From NCBI GenBank assembly GCA_001772985.1, contig MEVN01000017.1:1-6115 (forward strand): DNA of 6,115 nt, given 5' to 3'. Position 1 is the stretch's first letter; every line of letters begins with the position of its first letter. The notes beneath the pieces are model-generated. The model had not been told where the DNA came from and ran no database searches. It saw nothing but the letters and a program-made list of their open reading frames with translations. This DNA comes from a candidate division WWE3 bacterium RIFCSPLOWO2_12_FULL_36_10. GTDB lineage: Bacteria; Patescibacteriota; WWE3; UBA101185; UBA10185. The position numbers were made by a program, and so were the translations under genes. Of the stretch, positions 4,032 to 6,115 are shown one piece after another.

Positions 4032-6077
4032 CTATATATAATACACCACGAGGTCATTCATAGCTCTAGTAACAGCCACAAATTCCTTTTTTGCCTCATT
4101 AAAAGTCATATTTGAACTAATCTTTTTTGAAAAAACGTACACCTTGCTAAATTCTAAACCTTTACAACTCTCAAAGTTCATCAAATATATTCCTGAAGAA
4201 ATGTAGCTTATTCTCTTTGTTTCGTCTAAAACAATTAATCTATCTTTTATTACATTTGTTTTTTCTAAAATTAACTTAAATTTATTTAATAAATTAGAAT
4301 CGTAAAAAATTATACCTATACTTTTATTATAATTTAATGAGTCTGTTTCTAGTTTCATTAAAAACTCATTTTCAACGTCGTTATTTCTAGTTACTTCCGG
4401 TACTTCACCGTTCCTATCAATTGACTTTGGTAAATAAAGTTTTGTAAAACCACTTAATATATTGTTTGCAAGCTCAATAATTTGCTTAGTACTTCGGTAA
4501 TTTGTGTCTAATTCAAAAAATATGCTTCTCTCGCTCGAGTCTAAAACTTTAAGGATTTCGGACCAATCTGATATATTCTTATTGTCAAAACCTTGGTTTA
4601 AGTCGCCAAAAATTGCAAATCTTCCATTTAGAACTAGTTTTCCAAGAACCAAATACTCAAGTGCAGAAAAATCTTGACCTTCGTCAATTACGCAGTATTC
4701 ATATTTCTTAAAATTTGATAATCCCACGAGTTCAATGAATATATACATATAGCACAGAAATTCGTTGTAGCTTAGTTTCTTTTTAGTTTCTATATTAATG
4801 TTTAATAAAGCTGTAGTCAAGCTCGTTCTCTTAAAATCTGTAGACAATTTTTTTAATCTCGTCATCAGTTTCTTAATGGTTTTTATGTTCATTCTGTGAG
4901 TTTCTTTTCTATAGCTTGAGATGGATTCGTCGGAAATAAATCCTTCCTGAATTTCAATTTCATCATTTAAATCCTCTATATTATTATTAATATTTTCAAG
5001 CGCAGAGATATTGTAATCAAATTTTTGGCCTCCATAACTTTCATATTCCGGATTTTCAAAAATCTTTTTTATTTCTTCATCTAACTTTGACTTCATTGAG
5101 TATATTTCCTGTTCTATTTTTCTAATCGATTCAATGTTGTACTCTAAAAACGAATCATTGGCTTTATCTAAGTTAATTTCAATAGAAAGAGCCTCGCGAA
5201 AATATAGGTTTACAAGTAAATCCTTTATAGTCCCATAATTTATATTAAAAATACCAAGTTTTGGAAAAAGCGTAGACAAATATCCAACTAAAATCTGGTT
5301 TTTAACTATTAATATGGTTCTTTCTGGATGAATAAGTTTTGGAAAATTAAAAAAGATATGAGCTAATTTATGTATTGCAACTGTGCTTTTCCCGCTTCCA
5401 ACACATCCCTGTACAATACACACCTGTCTTGGATCGGCCTCAATAATATCCAATTGTGATTTTTGGATAGTTTCAACAATATCCTCAAGTACTCCCCCGG
5501 TTCTTTTTTGTATCTTATCCATAATTATCTCGTTCTCGTCTAACTTAATGTCGTTGTTATAAAACTTAAGCAATTTGCCTTTTTCTATGTCAAAAGTTCT
5601 CTTTAACAATAAGTCTAAAGTTTCAGTTCCGTATTCAGACTCGTATTTAACCTTTTTTTGAGGGTAGCGATATCTATAATAAATGGAAGCTATTTTTGCT
5701 CGCCAATCAATTATAACAGGATACTTATCAGTAAAACCAAACTTACCTATATAAAATGTTTCGTCATGATCTTTTTTTGAATCCTTTAAATCAAGTCGTG
5801 CAAAATATGGTTCTTCCAATTGATACTTAAGTTCTTCAAGTCTTAGAAATTTATCCTTTAGATTTAGGGCCGTATTCTGTATGCTAAGTTTTTCCATGAA
5901 AACAAAAAAGTCTGTACCGCTAGTTTCCGGATTATTTCTTAAATTTTCAAGTAAATCTAGGTTTTCTACGCCTACCCGTTGTACAACCTTATTAAGTACT
6001 CCTCTAGCTTTAATTAGTAATTCAATAGTCTTTGATAATTTGCCCTTTTCTTCATTTAATATTGAATCGTTTACCAT
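4032..6077 (-). CDS. HelD-like UvrD/Rep-family helicase (RNA polymerase recycling factor)
   Basis: This 681-aa SF1 ATPase is most like HelD, which uses ATP to pry stalled RNA polymerase off DNA. The N-terminal part is HelD-specific: a helical arm (about 1-85), 'EEPYFARLDL' (88-97), 'YIGKFGF' (109-115) and 'IIDWRAKIASIYY' (122-134). The ATPase then shows 'IQKSQLDII' (204-212), Walker A QGCVGSGKST (223-232), Walker B VIDEGQD (463-469), 'GDLNQGF' (491-497), 'TNYRST' (525-530), 'KGLEF' (639-643) and 'AVTRAMN' (668-674). A charged helical insert at about 305-415 between Walker A and B matches the arm that enters the polymerase main channel. It is about 90 residues shorter than Bacillus HelD (774 aa) and ends 7 residues after the last motif. 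Walker B has DEGQD where DEAQD is usual. The start is fixed by a TAA directly before the ATG and by GAGGA (6084-6088). It heads an operon with the glycosyltransferase. Confidence 0.92.
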   Translation of the reverse strand: MVNDSILNEEKGKLSKTIELLIKARGVLNKVVQRVGVENLDLLENLRNNPETSGTDFFVFMEKLSIQNTALNLKDKFLRLEELKYQLEEPYFARLDLKDSKKDHDETFYIGKFGFTDKYPVIIDWRAKIASIYYRYRYPQKKVKYESEYGTETLDLLLKRTFDIEKGKLLKFYNNDIKLDENEIIMDKIQKRTGGVLEDIVETIQKSQLDIIEADPRQVCIVQGCVGSGKSTVAIHKLAHIFFNFPKLIHPERTILIVKNQILVGYLSTLFPKLGIFNINYGTIKDLLVNLYFREALSIEINLDKANDSFLEYNIESIRKIEQEIYSMKSKLDEEIKKIFENPEYESYGGQKFDYNISALENINNNIEDLNDEIEIQEGFISDESISSYRKETHRMNIKTIKKLMTRLKKLSTDFKRTSLTTALLNINIETKKKLSYNEFLCYMYIFIELVGLSNFKKYEYCVIDEGQDFSALEYLVLGKLVLNGRFAIFGDLNQGFDNKNISDWSEILKVLDSSERSIFFELDTNYRSTKQIIELANNILSGFTKLYLPKSIDRNGEVPEVTRNNDVENEFLMKLETDSLNYNKSIGIIFYDSNLLNKFKLILEKTNVIKDRLIVLDETKRISYISSGIYLMNFESCKGLEFSKVYVFSKKISSNMTFNEAKKEFVAVTRAMNDLVVYYI

Positions 6078-6083
6078 TTAAAA

Positions 6084-6088
6084 TCCTC
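6084..6088 (-). promoter_or_regulatory. Ribosome binding site of the HelD-like gene
   Basis: GAGGA lies 6 nt before ATG 6075-6077. The codon directly before the ATG in its frame is TAA, so no earlier start is possible. The promoter is not evident in the 27 bases left to the window edge. Confidence 0.75.
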
Positions 6089-6115
6089 TTTCGCGACTAA
6101 AATAACGAATTCTCC

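Noticed and set aside
5881..6081. Plus-strand 66-codon open frame
   Set aside because: It is antisense to the N-terminal arm of the HelD-like gene, whose frame is clearly coding.

Overview
The window is AT-rich bacterial DNA carrying four tRNA genes and six or seven protein genes. All but one are on the minus strand. The CCA tails are encoded in the tRNA genes, and TGA, TAA and TAG all serve as stops. Small orphan membrane and surface proteins, a GT-C (family 39) glycosyltransferase, a DUF4430-like protein and a MacB-type permease tail together suggest a small-genome, uncultivated bacterium such as a Patescibacteria/CPR member. That is inference: no marker gene fixes the taxonomy.

Region 36-2082 (all minus strand) alternates strictly between tRNA genes and small protein genes. 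In transcription order it reads tRNA-Arg(TCG), a 182-aa acidic orphan, tRNA-Lys(CTT), a small membrane protein with an apparent frameshift, the tail of a macB-type permease gene, tRNA-Leu(CAG), a membrane-anchored PrcB-like protein and tRNA-Leu(GAG). Gaps are mostly 8-32 nt, so the tRNAs and proteins are probably cut from common transcripts. The 146-nt gap after tRNA-Lys is the exception and may hold its own promoter.

Region 2083-2552 is the only plus-strand gene, a membrane-anchored DUF4430-like protein. It diverges from tRNA-Arg across 26 bp that contain a perfect 12-bp palindrome giving a TATAAT box on each strand. Its ATG lies so close to that box that the mRNA may be leaderless.

Region 2539-6077 (minus strand) is a two-gene operon with a 2-nt gap. 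A HelD-like UvrD-family helicase, predicted to clear stalled RNA polymerase, is followed by a family-39-type membrane glycosyltransferase. The glycosyltransferase gene converges on the DUF4430-like gene and their 3' ends overlap by 14 bp.

I see no CRISPR array, insertion sequence, phage gene or defence cassette. The best leads are the tRNA/ORF alternation, the macB remnant fused behind a frameshifted membrane gene, and the symmetric divergent promoter.
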